Positions 32,213 through 45,318 of a stretch of 64,000 nt of DNA are shown piece by piece. Position 1 is the stretch's first letter. Every line of letters starts with the position of its first letter. Origin of the DNA: Zizania palustris (taxonomy: Eukaryota > Streptophyta > Magnoliopsida > Poales > Poaceae); contig JAAALK010000081.1 of assembly GCA_019279435.1 (NCBI GenBank), positions 30,451,001-30,515,000 of the forward strand, in the 5' to 3' direction. A program made the translations under genes and the position numbers. The notes beneath the pieces are model-generated. The model saw only the letters and a program-made list of their open reading frames with translations. It was not told the origin of the DNA and did not search any database.

Positions 32213-34350
32213 CACTTTGCCGAGTTTATTTGCCGAGTGCAGTGCCACACACTTTGCCGAGTGCATTTCATCGGGCACTCGGCACAAAGGTGTTTGCCGA
32301 GTGCCCTGTGAAATGCACTCGGCAAAGTGTGTGGCACTCGGCAAAGACTAGGGTTTGCCGAGTGTCACGCCATAGGCACTCGGCAAAGCACCTGAAAAAT
32401 CGCCCGCCCATTTTTTTACTGACGCCGTTATGGCGGCAGGGTTAAAAATCAATTTTGCCGAGTGCCACTAACGGACACTCGGCAAATTCTATCCTTTGCC
32501 GAGTGCCACAAATAAAAACACTCGGCAAATAATATCTAGTTGCCATTATTTCATGTGAGATCACAATTTAAGCCTACATCACATTTTAAACATGTTTTGA
32601 ACTTGATTTTTTTTAAACTCATAATGCAACCTATGTTAGGCCATGGAAAAGTTTCATATTTTTCTGAGTGGGTTTGCTATTTTTAATAAATTAATCATGT
32701 TTCAAGGATTTACTTCAAAGTGGCTCAAATTTCAACTAAATGTACATGAAATAATGACTCAAAAATTATGGAAAAATCATATTTGTGTTCATGATTACAT
32801 TTTTAATCTTTTACAACTAAATATTTAAAATCTAATTTACGACACTCGACCGACAATATGCAGGTTAATGGTTTTTTAATTATAGAAAATGTAATTGATG
32901 CCTAAAAAATATGACACTTGACATGGTGTCATTATATCATACATATATAATATGGTAAAAAATTCATAATGTTTCGACAAAGTTTTCAAGTATGACCTTT
33001 AGAAATTGGACAATCTTCGAGAAGGTTTAGGAGTTTAGGGATGAAATGAGTTAGGTTTAGAAGCAAATTGACATTCAAATATTTGTTTGAACTTAAAACT
33101 TTTTGTACTACTAAAACTCAATTTATCTTATACCATGTCAAAAATTGGCCTTTTTTGAGTTAGTTTGCTATTTTTGGTTAAAAAAGTTGTTTACAGGATT
33201 TTAAGTAAAAGATCCCAATTTTAAACTAAAAGTTCCTTACATTTGTTTATTTGATCTAATAAAATTTGTAGGAGTAAACATAAGTGTATATTATATAATG
33301 CCAAATTATGGGATTTTTTACTGTCTTTTTCCTATTTTATATTTTTTTAAACAATTTTTAAAAATCTTTGCCGAGTGCAATTATATGTGGCACTCGGCAA
33401 AGAGCAAATAAATATTCTTTGCCGAGTGCTATTTAAAAAGCACTCGGCAAAGTACTATAGGAACCCATTATTTCATGTGAAAACACATTTTGAGTCCATA
33501 TCACATTTTAAAAATGTTTTGAACCTGATTTTTTTTATAGTCATAATTCAACATCTGTTAATCTTGGTAAATTTTCATAATTTTATGAGTGGGTTTGGTA
33601 TTTTTAATAAAATATTTGTATTTATAGTATTTACTTCCAAGTGGGTCAAATTTGAAATGCATGTACATGAAATAATGACTCAAAAATTATGGAAAAATCA
33701 TATTTGTGTTCATGATTACATTTGTAATCTTTTACAACTAAATATAACTAAATATTTAAAATCTAATTTAAGACACTAGACCGGGAAAATGCAGGTTAAT
33801 GGTTTTTTAATTATAGAAAATGTAATTGATGCCTAAAAAATATGACACTTGACATGGTGTCATTATATCATACATATATAATATGGTAAAAAAATTCATA
33901 ATGTTTCGACAAAGTTTTCAAATATGACACTTTTTATACTACTAAAACTCAATTTATCTCATACCATGTCAAAAATTGGCCTTTTTTGAGTTAGTTTGCT
34001 ATTTTTGGTTAAAAAAGTTGTTTATAGGATTTTAAGTAAAAGATCCCAAATTTAAACTAAAAGTGCATTAAATTTGTTTATTTGATCTAAGAAAATTTGT
34101 AGGAGTAAACATAAGTGTATATTATATAATGCCAAATTATGGGATTTTTTACTGTCTTTTTCCTATTTTATATTTTTTAAAAAAATTAAAAAAATCTTTG
34201 CCGAGTGAAATTATCTGTGGCACTCGGCAAAGAAATGTTTTATTTTAAAAAAATGTTTTGCCGAGTAGTTTACTGCTGGCACTCGGTAAACATTTTTTTT
34301 AAAAAAAAATTGTTCGCCGAGTGCCTCCCAATTTGGCACTCGGCGAACCT
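32213..34350. repeat. Left subterminal region of the large CACTA element, with internal duplication
   Basis: TTTGCCGAGTGC and complement motifs cluster at 32213-32530, at 33367-33450 and at 34196-34350. Between them two AT-rich segments of about 800 bp (about 32545-33350 and 33460-34180) are near-copies of each other, sharing for instance the ACATGAAATAATGACTC...TTTTACAACTAAAT text. The small element at 2061-3103 carries one copy of this segment. The open frames here are by-products of the repeat. Confidence 0.8.
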
Positions 34351-35313
34351 ACGGGATAGGCTAAAAAAAGCCCCGCAGATCTGGGCGCACAGTGCGCCCA
34401 GATCTGCCTCCCCCGCTCCCGCAGCACCCTGCCGCCTGTCCCCCCGCTTCGCGCACCCCGCCGCCTGCTCCCCCACCGGGGGCCGCCCCCTGCTCCCTGC
34501 ACCCCGCCGCTGGCCGCCTCCCCGCCGCCGGCCGCCTCCCCGCCCCCGGCCACCGGCCCCGCCGCCCCCCGCCTGCCCTGCGCCCCCAGCGCCGCCCCTG
34601 GCCGCCGGCCCCCGGCCCCGCCGCCCCTGGCCGCCGGCCCCCGCCGCCCTCGGCCACCGGCCCCGGCACCGGCTCCGCCTCCCTACCCCCTTGCCTAGCT
34701 AGGTATACACGTATATCCCTTTTTTTCAAATAGTAAATACAAAATAGTAAATGCATGTATAACATTTGATATTTTATAATTTTATGTTGTTTAGTTTAGC
34801 TTCTCACATTTTTTAATTACTTTATCTTATAACTAATTTTTTTAATGATTTTTAGATAGATCTAATTTGGTTAGCGCTCTCTTACCGGCGTCACCGTCAT
34901 CTTCTCGGCTTCATCGTCCTCATCTCGCATCAAACCCTATCGGTAACCTTAGAACCTAGGATTAATATTTGGCTTGAACATGAATGATTAATATGCTTTG
35001 TACATGTTTTTTATTGTCTAATACAACGTCACATGTTTTGTTTGCTTTCAACATCCCTTCCTCGTAAATAATATTACAATTTTATTTACATGCATGTCAA
35101 GGAGATTAATATAAATAAATGCTTATACATGTTTTAGAAATTTTAATATAATCGTTGTAATTCTTGTTATGTTTTAATGGTTATGTTGATTAATATCTTG
35201 TGTATGTGGATGTCGGCCATCGTGCCGTGATATATATATGTGTCTGTGGATGTCGGCCATGACGTCGTGATGTGTGTATGTGGGTGACGGCCATCGTGCC
35301 GTCCTATTGATGC
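34351..35313. other. CACTA leader: CCG-rich block and AT-rich spacer, no transposase core
   Basis: 34370-34690 is strongly C/G-rich with CCGCC-type repeats and yields Pro/Ala-rich frames on several frames, none protein-like. It is followed by AT-rich DNA with an in-frame GTCGGCCAT phrase repeated near 35210, 35255 and 35285. The region expected to hold the catalytic exons of TNP2 is absent. Confidence 0.6.
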
Positions 35314-35821
35314 AGATTTGCTATGTATTAGAGACAAGATGTTGTCAAAAATTCGTCAAGATACCACCTTGCCAAGTGAAGATGTTTATATTGTGGCTCA
35401 ACAGGCAACACAAGTTTACTATCGCTCTTACCCGTGCAAAACCGTCGCACGTCTTAAAGGTTGGGATGTTGTGTATAAGGTGTCGCCACACGGTAAACTG
35501 CCTGTTCCCAACAACGAAGACTATAACATAGACCCGAACACATACGACGGAGAGTTCTTTCAAGAAGATGGGCTACCAGGCATGTTTGTTATTGACTTGA
35601 CGGAGACGATGGAAGTAGATAACGAAAGTGGTGCCGATGCCGATGAAGGAGACGAGATTCATAATGGAAGAGACTATGAACTGCTAGAGAGATTGCACTC
35701 AAGCACTCAAAGTGATGACAACATTCCACCTCCTGAACAGCTGGACGATTACATCATATCACGTGATAGTGATGACGATACATATGATCCAGCAAATCCG
35801 GATGGCGATGACTATTTCTAG
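35314..35821 (+). pseudogene. C-terminal exon of a TNP2-like CACTA transposase
   Basis: After a good acceptor (TTGATGCAG at about 35305-35313) the frame reads QATQVYY...YPC, then GWDVVYKVSPHGKLP, NIDPNTYDGEFFQE and an acidic tail ending at TAG (35819-35821). This order matches the DUF4216-containing C-terminus of TNP2-type proteins in grass CACTA elements. The catalytic transposase domain and all earlier exons are missing, so it is a remnant. The exon itself has no stop. Confidence 0.75.
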
Positions 35822-37261
35822 CAGTTGTATGAGAATTATGTTTAATTTTAGAATAAATGCGTTTAGAACACATTTCACGGTTTATCTAAAGTGATTTACT
35901 CTTTTTCGTAGCAAGTGATTGAAATATGGTGGAGGGTTTAAAGAAATTAATAAGTGCAGTAGTAGGAAAAGGCGGTAGATCCACTCCCTCTCAAGATGAG
36001 GTCGGGTCCTCATCTAGACCTCAAGGTAGGAGAACGAAGAAGTCAGTAGTGAGAGGAAAGGCACCCGCGCCCTCGAGTGAAACTAGCCATATACCGGCAT
36101 CCCATCGTGACGATGATTACGTGCCGGATGAGGAGGAGGAGGAGCAGGCTAGGGTGGAGGAGGAGGAGGAGGTGGGGGCAGAGGGTGGGGAGGTTGGGGC
36201 AGAGGGAGAGGAGCAGACTACAAAAGCGGCTGCAGTGTGGTTGCTTGGTCCTTCGTCACTCCCAAGGCGACCAGTGGCAGTAGCTGATCGTCCGCTCATT
36301 CGACCAGATGGAAATAGGTAAGTTGCTGTAGAAAGTCTATAATATATTCTTTTCGTTAGTTTAATTTTTAATATATACTAATACTTTTTAATGATATCGG
36401 GATAGGAACTGGATTATGGTTGAACGAGGAGGTCGTGAGTGCTCACGCCATGTAAACGGTATCCTCGGGCTTCTTATCAAGGAAAAGTTCCCTGGTTTGA
36501 TATCTTTGGATGGGAGGATGGAGCCGGCGTACTCATGGAGGCACTATGAAAGTGCGCCGGACGCCCCTGACTGAGAAGGTAGACAATTTGCCCACCTAGC
36601 CGATCGAGTCAGGGTTGATCTATGGGTAAGTTTATTTTCTTAATATATGTGTCAATACTATTAACATGTGGATTACATAACATTCTCTTTACATCTATAT
36701 GCAGGATTTTTATAGATGTGATGAGGGGTATGTGGATCAGGCTGTCGCAGTTATTAATAGAGCCGCCAAGAAGCTTGTCACCGACATGCATTATGAGGCG
36801 CGCATTCAAGCTGTTATTGACTTCTGCGCTCAGCATCGTCGAGAGAGGAAGAACAAAAAGGATGCCCGGACCACCTTTCTGACACGAGAGGAATACATGA
36901 TGGTAAGTGTATTCTCGTGTATCTTCTAATACTTAATATTATGTCATTAACAATTTCACTTGCATCAAATAGGTCCCTCCATAGTGGTGTGCCGCTCATC
37001 TTGAGTGTTGGGGCCAAATTATTGATAGGTGGTGTTCTGCCGAGTGGCAGAGCAGTCACGAGGCATGCCGCCAGAGACGCCTACTCATGCCGGGGGCAGC
37101 ACACCATCAAGGCTCGCTGAACCTCGACCAGTTCAGGGCGAGATGGGTATGTAGTTACATGTTTCTTTTTTTCGCTTAATTGCACAATATAACTCTAACT
37201 ATCTTCTTATTTCAGTCAACGGCCAATGCGGGTCAGGAATGCTCCCAAGTCATGGCATATG

Positions 37262-39268
37262 TGTAGGACCGAAAGTAGCGACCAGAGGGGGGGTGAATGG
37301 GCGCCTTAAAAAATTCTTTCGAATCAATGGCCTGTTCCCAATACCCAACGCACCTCAAAATACTACGCAGCAGAAAATAAACAGAAGGCCTAAGTCTAAA
37401 GGTTTCTAACCTAGAAGCAACTGATGATAAACAGAGAGCTATCAAAGAAGTGCAACTAGGTAGATACACAAAGTATAACAGGCCTAAACTTCTCAATGAA
37501 ATGATCTAAGTATGTGTAAGATGAAAAGAGAAGTTACAGGCCTAAACTTCTCAATGAAACGTCGAGGTCTGCTTCGGAGGTTGGTGACGGAGTCTTGTCC
37601 GAGATGTCGAAGGTGTCACGATCTAGCCTAGTTCGAAGTGGCAAGATACGAAGAGTACTTCGGAGCGAAGTATGACAATGCCGGAGCCTGATTCGAAGTA
37701 TGTACTTCGAAGACAAGGCTTCGAACACTGCTTCGAACCAAGAGCTTCGAAACAAAAGCTTCGAAGCAAAGAGACAGAGTCGGAGCCTTCTTCGAAGTGT
37801 GCACTTCGAAGACAGAACTTCGAACACAACTTTAAACAAAAAGCTTCGAACCAAAACCTTCGAACAGAAAGCTTCGAACACAATGCACAAACGGACAACC
37901 TTCGAACAAAGAAGCGAAGCCTGTCACGCGACAGAAACACAAGTCCGAAGCCAATGCTCTACCTTCGAAAAGAGCAAGCTCCAAAAAGAGAGGCGAAGGG
38001 TGACACGCTACACAGACGTCAGTGCGAGGCCTAGCGGAGCTACAAGCTTCGAACCCAACTTCATAACTTGTCGAAGTATAGACTTCGAACAGATAGGGCC
38101 GAATCCCCTTCGCACTATTGTTCGAAGTATGCGATGCTGACGATCAGAAAGATGCTTCAAAGCTTAGCAGCACAGAACGCAAACCAAATACCGAAGATCG
38201 AACGAAGCCTTCGAAAGAGATAAATCGAAGCCTACCTCGCGAAACTGAGGGGCTTCGAACAGAGAGTAGCTTCGCTCGAAACACAGCCAAAAAGGTGACA
38301 GACCCTGTCAGCCTCGATCAAAAAGGCTGTGCAGTAGAAGGTGAAAAGCTGCACAGACTACTGTAGCTACAGGAAAGTAGTACTACTCGCAACAGCAAGA
38401 ACTAGTACTCAGTTTGTGAAGAACAGAAGCAACAGAAGAAGCTTCTCCTCAAGAAATAAATTCACCAGCCCGTAGCTGAAGCAATAACTCTCCAAACCAA
38501 ACAAGTGCAACAAATAAAATCAGCAGGGACCAAGGCTTAAATGCATCTAAGATTTTAGAGTAAGAATAATGCACAAACAGGAAGGAACACAAGCCTGGCG
38601 GCGCACACAGGAGAGAGAAACGGGAGACAAAATGACCCAAAAAGTGGATTTGATTTCAGCACAAAGGGGTAGTCCAAACCCTAGGGATTGGGGTCCTATT
38701 TATAGGCAGCCCAACACTAGGAATATTCTACCAGCCCCTTAGGGTTTTTACAAACTCAAAAATAAAGAAAAAGACTCTACTGCCCTTAGGAATTTTTACA
38801 GACACAACTGACTGACTGTGGGCCTAGAGTTACAGATGACTTATCCGGAAGCTAAGTTTTCGTAGCGACTACGGCTTCTCTTCTGGACAGTCGGATATAG
38901 AATCAACGGTTGTCAGTTTTGCGCCGAAACTGACAAAGCCTCCACTGGCTTTGCACCAGGTACCCGGATTGGGCCGGCCCGACTCCGCAGCTCTCTCAGC
39001 CCGGCAATCGCTCACCGCCCGTGTACCTGAGTCAATCCTGGTCAACAGCCCAGTGGGTCTTCTACTGCTTCTGGCCCATGCACCCGGATTGGGCCAGCCC
39101 GACTTCGCAGCCTCCTCTGCCCGACAGTCGCTCGCTGCCCGTGTACCTGAGTCACACGCGGCCCATGAAACAGCAGATCTCTTCTTCTTCTGTCCTTTTT
39201 GACCATCGTTGACAATGACTCATCACTTCTGGAGCCATGAGGCCCATGCTATTCAGCATGGCTCCTCA
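37262..39268 (-). repeat. Copia 3' LTR (left end on the plus strand)
   Basis: 2007 bp, starting TGTAGGACCG on the plus strand and ending GGCTCCTCA. It is rich in TTCGAA/CTTCGAA motifs from 37700 to 38290. It differs from its partner by about 21 substitutions and one block change. At 37538-37559 a 22-bp copy of 37480-37501 replaces a 47-bp stretch that is present in the other LTR (46880-46926). Confidence 0.95.
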
Positions 39269-40594
39269 ATCTCCCCCTTGATGAGTGCATTGTCAACACT
39301 CCTCTTTTCTCGGCTCTTCAGCACCTGCGAACAAATGTGGAAACACGAAAACAAAACACAAGAAAACAAAGAAGAAGGAAAATAAGGTAAAAGTTTAACC
39401 CTAATGACCAAAAGCCAAACAAAAGCAAGAAACGGTCATTATGGTTAACCAAAACGTAAAAGCTCAAAATGAGTGCGATTTTCAGAACAACAAGGATATC
39501 AACAGAGTAAGAACTCCCCCTTAAACTCTGATCCCAAATTTTCTCCCCCTTGTTGACAAGTGAACTCATCAAGCACTCAAAAGAGACACAGACTCCCCCT
39601 GAAATGCAACTCCCCCTCAAAATATGCAGTGAATTTAACTGGAGTGCATAAGGAGTGTAGAGAGCATGCTTCTCAGATATGATTGACTGCTAATACAGCA
39701 TCTAACAAGTATAGCAAAAGAGATACTGTCTAAGACACATGGCATGATCAGTGCAACAGATGATATCTAAAGAAAGTCATTTAGCACGCATTGTTTAGTG
39801 TTTGCAAACAAAAGCATCACCACACTTTCCAGTAAACAAGCAAGGTAAAACATGAGATGCAGAAGCTAACTGATATCTACCAAGATAAGCATTGTCCAAA
39901 AACAAAGTGCTTCAGCAAACTTGTTAATTTTTAAATGTTCAGGCTTTTTCATTTTCCTTTTTCATTTTTGCCAAGGGTTATTTGCATGTCAAACCTTATG
40001 CTAACCAACCAAGTCAAGCCTAGGTCAAGACTGGACCATCAGAAGCTTAAGACATTGGTCTTGGCATACACTACACTGTCCTAGTTCATACCAATGTGCT
40101 ATGGTACGCATTCCAGAACAATGTAATGCGACAAAGCAAATCCACTTGGATCTTTTCAACTTAAGCATAAAAAGGCATGGAATTTTCATTCATTTTTGAT
40201 TTTTATCATTTTTATAGCACATTTTCCATGTTAAAGCATAAAGATGTCCAAGTTGCATATCTGCATCTATGTGATGAACTGGCTACAAGGCATGTAACAG
40301 ATAGCAAAAGCACTCAGCCTACACATGCTAGCTACCAGAAGCAAAGGTGATCATTTTTCAAGTTGAAAGCGTAAAAGCCATGCATATGACAGATATCAGA
40401 TATATCAAGTGAACTGAACCAAAGTATGGTCATCGACATGTAATCAAAAGCATGTACCAGCTAGAATGAGTAAAGCAGTTCAATCATATAACAGAAGCAT
40501 CTCTAAAGTGTGATATGTGAATATGCATGATATGAACACACACAGAAGGACTCAAGAAAAGAGTAAAGAAGAAAGAAAACTGACGCAAAATATC
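39269..40594. other. Copia non-coding region between RNase H and 3' LTR
   Basis: About 1.3 kb with no recognisable protein on either strand. In SIRE-type elements an envelope-like frame can sit here. I see none, only short chance frames. The polypurine tract complement lies at its left edge. Confidence 0.7.
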
Positions 40595-41170
40595 CTAAAA
40601 AGGATACACAACACCCAAATCCCCTCGTAAACGCTCAAAAGTAGACTGATCTAGGGGTTTGGTGAAAATGTCAGCCAACTGATGATGGGTATCAACATGA
40701 ACAAGGTCAATGACACCTTTCTCATATTGATCCCGCAAGAAGTGAAAGCGCACATCAATATGTTTGGTTTTTGAATGAAGACACGGGTTTTTCCCTACAC
40801 TGATAGCACTAGTGCTGTCGCAAAACAATGGAACCCTGGTAGAAAAGAACAACCCGAAATCTCGTAGAGTGGAAATCATCCAAACCATCTGTGAGCAGCA
40901 GCTGGCAGCAGCTACATACTCAGCCTCTGTGGTCGAAAGAGCAACTCCAGATTGCTTTCGAGAAGACCAAGATACAAGAGAAGAACCAAGAAACTGGCAA
41001 GTACCGGAAGTCGACTTGCGATCCAACCGACACCCACCAAAATCAGCGTCCGAAAAGCCAGATAAATCAAGAGATGATGATGCTGAATAATAGAGACCAA
41101 GATCAGGCGCATAAGTGAGATACCTAAAAATGCGCTTGACAGCCTGCCGGTGAGACGCGCGTGGTGAAGA
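40595..41170 (-). pseudogene. Copia RNase H region, after an in-frame stop
   Basis: This is the same frame as the RT segment upstream, separated by a TAG (41173-41171) that follows ACF where relatives read on. The motifs DRKSTSGTCQFLG, LSTTEAEYVAAA, CDSTSAISVGKN and HSKTKHIDVR give a complete copia RNase H. The frame ends at 40595. Confidence 0.85.
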
Positions 41171-42517
41171 CTAAAAACACGCGTAAAGTCCCACGGCAAA
41201 CTGTATGTCCGGTCTTATTGCCGTTAAGTACAACAGTGAACCGATCATCCCTCGAAACTCTCTCTCATTGACCTTGACACCGCTCTCGTCCTTGTCCAGA
41301 CCCCCAGAAGTGCCCATCGGGGTCATCTGCGGCTTCAACTCACCACCAAAGTCAAATTTCTTAAGCATATCGCGAGTGTATTTACCTTGGTGGATGAAGG
41401 TGCCGTCCTTGGTCTGCTTGATCTGGAGTCCTAAGAAGTATTTGAGCTCACCCATGAGGCTCATCTCAAACTCACTATGCATCTGCTCAGAAAACTTGGA
41501 CACAAGAGAATCAGTAGTACCGCCAAAGATAATATCGTCCACGTAAATCTGAGCAACTAAAAAATCTGAAGCATCTCTGAGCAAGAAAAGAGTTTTGCCC
41601 ACAGAACCCATCACAAAGCCCTTCCCCAACAAGAATTGCTTCAACCGGTCATACCAAGCCCTGGGGGCTTGCTTCAACCCGTATAAAGCTTTGTGCAACT
41701 TAAAAACATGTTGAGGAAACTTAGGGTTCTCAAAACCGGGGGGTTGCCTAACATAAACCTCCTCTTCTATGTACCCGTTCAGAAAAGCACTCTTAACGTC
41801 CATTTGAAAAAGCTTAAAACCCTTCGAAACGGCAAAAGCTAGAAGAATACGAATGGACTCAAGACGGGCAACAGGAGCGAAGGTTTCTTCAAAATCAATA
41901 CCTTCCTTCTGGCAATAACCCTGGGCAACTAGTCGAGCCTTGTTGCGCACCACAACCCCATCTTCACCTTGTTTGTTCTTGAATACCCACTTGGTGCCTA
42001 TGGGGTTGCACTCCGGTGGCGGCTCAACTAGTGTCCAAACCCGTTTGCGGACAAAATTCTCAAGCTCTTCTTGCATAGCATTAATCCAATTAGAATCAGA
42101 AAGAGCATGAGAAACATCTCTGGGCTCAAAAGATACAACAAACGCGGATTCAGCAAACACAGCGAGAGAGGCAGAAGAACGCAAAGTCCTCTCAGTCAAA
42201 TCACCAATGATGAGCTCTGAGGGGTGATCACGCTGAACTGCTCGGGTTCCCTGGTGATCCGAAGTCACCTCACCGGAGTCAGCAGCTGGCACCTCTGGAC
42301 TCGACTGAGAGGGCTCGATCGAAGTGGAAGAAGTGATCAGAGGTCCGCCCTCATCATCAGTCGAAGTCTCAGAAGGTGTTGGCTCTGCGGGGGATGCAGA
42401 AGGCCCACCCTCATCAGCAGCTAGAGTATCCTCATCTTCCTCAAAGATGGACTCTCCGAGCTCATCATCACCAGAAAGCTCAAAAGAAGGAGTCAAAGAA
42501 GGCAAGGACTCATCAAA
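41171..42517 (-). pseudogene. Copia reverse transcriptase segment
   Basis: It opens after an in-frame TAA (42520-42518). An acidic Ser/Glu/Pro-rich linker comes first, then the RT domain: NWINAMQEEL, GTKWVFKNK, ARLVAQGYCQKEGIDFEET, DVKSAFLNGYIEEEV, GLKQAPRAWY and the catalytic YVDDIIFGGT. The RT core looks uninterrupted. The flanking stops show decay of the polyprotein. Confidence 0.88.
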
Positions 42518-43369
42518 TTAAACCTCACAAGTCTCGACAAGCAGCTGGGATTCGAGGTTCCAAACACGGAAGCCTCGAGAATGCAATGCATAACCAAGAA
42601 AAATACCATCCCAGCAACGAGACTCAAACTTGTCCAAATGCCCTCCCTTCTTGAGCACAAAGCACTTGCAGCCAAACGCTCGCAAGTGGCTCACCTTGGG
42701 CTGTCTGCCAAACCGCAGTTCATATGATGTCTTACCAATGTAAGCTCTAAGAAAAATGCGGTTGGCCAGATAGCAAGCCGTGTTCATGGCTTCAGCCCAA
42801 AAACGCCTAGGAGTCCTGTGCTCATCGAGCATCGTCCTGGCCATATCGACTAGCGTGCGGTTCTTTCGTTCCACAACGCCGTTCTGTGGGGGAGTGTAAG
42901 GAGAAGAAAACTGATGGTCCAGACCCTGATCACTACAGAAGCTGACGAACTGAGAGTTCTTGAACTCAGAGCCGTTGTCGGAGCGAATTGCTCGCATCCG
43001 ACCATTGTTCTCATTCTTCAGCTTCAAAATCAGGTCATGGACAAATTGAAAGGTTTCATCCTTAGACTCCAAAAAGAAAAACCACGAGAATCGAGAAAAG
43101 TCGTCAACAATCACAAGTGCATACCACTTCCCACCGACTGAGCGTACCCGAGCTGGACCTACAGTGTCCAAATGTAAAAGCTCGCCTGGATACGAAGTCA
43201 TCACCTGAGTCACAGGTGAGTGAGAAGCGGCAACCATTTTCCCATGACAACAGGGATGACAAACTAGATCCTTCTCCATTTTAAGCTTGGGCAATCCTTG
43301 GATGAGGTCCATAGAGCTTAACCTGACTAGCAGATCAAAACTCAAATGACCTAACCTCCTATGCCACTT
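42518..43369 (-). pseudogene. Copia integrase segment
   Basis: The frame continues from the protease segment after a TAG (43372-43370). It begins with the pre-integrase motif KWHRRLGHLSFDLL. The core follows: HLDTVGPARV, IRSDNGSEF and PPQNGVVERKNRTL, which hold the Asp, Asp and Glu catalytic positions. Then comes the C-terminal region (FGCKCFVLKKG...WDGIFLGYA). It ends at TAA 42520-42518. Confidence 0.88.
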
Positions 43370-43753
43370 CTAGAGCTCAGAAGAAGATCCAGCAATCAAA
43401 CAGCGAGAAGGGCCAAAAGAACTAGAGAAGTCAATTCGAAAAACTTTACCGAATGGTAAGATCTGACAAACCAAAGACCCTCTAGAATCAACCACAGATG
43501 AATTGCCCTTCTTAAAACGCACTTCCAAACCATCCTCAAGAAGTTGCGAAACAGAAATCAAATTAAAGTTCAAATTTTTAACCAAAGCAACATTCTTTAA
43601 AGAGAAATGATCTGAAATGCGAATTGATCCTATGCCACTTACTTTCCCTTGACCGCTGTTCCCGAATGTGATGTACTCTTTGGAGCTCGGGGGAGTGAGA
43701 CTGGAGAACCATCTGCGATGTCCCGTCATGTGGTGAGAGCATCCTGAGTCCAT
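43370..43753 (-). pseudogene. Copia protease segment
   Basis: It starts with MDSGCSHHMTG, the aspartic-protease active site in the form typical of SIRE-like copia elements, followed by YITFGNSGQGKVSGIGSI. It is in frame with the integrase segment but out of frame with the gag segment to its right, so a frame change lies near 43750-43790. It ends at TAG 43372-43370. Confidence 0.8.
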
Positions 43754-43788
43754 GATTCAAACATCCTCCAGTCCCCGGTCCTGCACAA

Positions 43789-45318
43789 TCAGTGTCTGTA
43801 AGTGGGAGCAAATGGTCCGGCACCAGGTTTAGCAAAAGAGCTAAACCAGTGTCGAGCCATCTGCTCAAAAGATGGAAAGCGAAAACCATCAAAAGAGTTT
43901 GGACCAAAGCGCGGCTCAAAGCGCGGTCCATGGTTCTGCCTAACCCTGCGGCCACGAGGTCCAGAACCGTAGCCAACACGGTCTGGAAATCTGCCGGAAC
44001 GGACACCACCAACTGGAGCACGGGCAAGAAAGCCGTCTCCTCTACCACCACCTACACGACGCGGCCTGGCCTCCAGCCTCTCCCCGCGCCGAGGAACACG
44101 CAGTCTACCACCCTGCTGGTAGAACTGCTCCTGATCACTACGAGCCATCTCTGCTCTCTCAACCCGCTTCCTCCTGAAGCAGAACTCCGCAAGATGCCCG
44201 TCTCTCTGACAGTGCTCACAATGATAGGTAGGCTTCTTGGGATGTGGTTGAGGCTTGGGGTTCTTGGGCTTAGTGGTGATTGGTGTTGTCTTCTTGGGCT
44301 GAGAGGGTCTAGGAAGAGAGTCTAGAGAAGAGTGGAGGTATTTGGGCTTCGGAACCCAGATAGGCTTCTTGGGTGGAGCTTTAGGTGGTTCATGGATCAC
44401 TCCATCCTTGGGCTGACAAGCTTGGGAAGACTCAGTGGAGTGAGTCTTGGGATACCTCTGCTCTGGAGTCATTTTACTCCACTCCACTGCCCGGCTGATG
44501 GCACTCTCAAAGTCAGCCTTGGTGTAGGTGTAACCTACCCCAAACCCATCCTGCCTCTTGAACTGCTGGATCATCATGCCAAGTTGTGGCTCTCTGGCAC
44601 TGATCCAACTCAGGATAGAACGGAGGTAAAAGTTCTCATTCTGAGAATCTGCTAGTTCCTCTCTCAAGGAAGCTAGTACCTCCACCTGAGACAAGCAGGT
44701 CTCACACTCACTCTCTACTTGGACAGACTTTCCGGCTTTTAGCTTAATCAACTCCATTCTAAGAGACAGGCAGTTCTCACAGACAGTGGGTGGAACTGAC
44801 AATGTCTCAAGCTCTAGCCTAGTCTGCGCAAGCTCAGCTCTCAACCTCTCTAAATTACCCAAATGTTCATTGCCCTTGGATTTCAGCTCAGCTAAGGCAG
44901 CTAGATGGGATGGGCAATCAACACAGGGTGCGATGACAGTGGCTTGAGCATCTTTCAGCTCCAGCTGAGCACTTTCAAGCTCAGTGGCCAAAGCGTCCCT
45001 CTCATCAACCCTTTCTGTGTACCTGGACTTCAGAGTCGACAGATCACACAGAAGCACCTCACACTTCGGGCACTCACTGCTATCACCCAAGCAAGGGGAA
45101 GAAGATAGACTCTCAATTCTGCCGTTGGCCACGGCAAGCTCACTTTCTAACTCGTCTATCCTTTTCTTAGCTCCCCTAAGCAGTTTCTCCCGATACTTCA
45201 ACTCCTGACGATTGCTCTCAAGTAAATCAACAATTTCGCGCTCATAAGATGATACCTTGCTATCGTCGTCGTCGGAGTCGTCGGAGGAGCTCTTTTCATC
45301 TCTATCCCCAAGAGCCAC
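43789..45318 (-). pseudogene. Copia Gag, second part: coiled coil and second zinc knuckle
   Basis: About 500 residues. A Ser/Asp-rich start leads into a long Glu/Leu/Lys coiled-coil segment (about residues 20-230) with several CxxC pairs. A Pro/Lys-rich stretch follows, then a zinc knuckle CEHCQRDGHLAEFC and a Gly/Arg-rich tail. It overlaps the first gag segment in another frame, so a frameshift near 45320-45380 probably splits one long gag. The ATG at its start is unlikely to be a genuine initiator. Confidence 0.75.

Noticed and set aside
32130..34100. Possible CRISPR-like array from regularly repeated TTTGCCGAGTGC motifs
   Set aside because: Repeats occur in both orientations with irregular spacing inside a transposon end in a plant genome. 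These are CACTA subterminal motifs.
34205..34765. Pro/Ala-rich and Gly/Arg-rich frames of 110-165 residues on both strands
   Set aside because: The segment is a CCG-rich leader inside the CACTA element. Frames on both strands are compositional artefacts with no domain.
37672..38366. Frames of 80-146 residues with FEQKASN-like repeats in the copia LTRs
   Set aside because: They come from the TTCGAA-rich LTR sequence and appear on both strands and in both LTRs. There is no domain, and the copia coding strand is elsewhere.
39269..40594. Envelope-like frame in the copia element
   Set aside because: SIRE-type elements can carry one here, but no frame longer than chance with a signal or membrane segment was seen.
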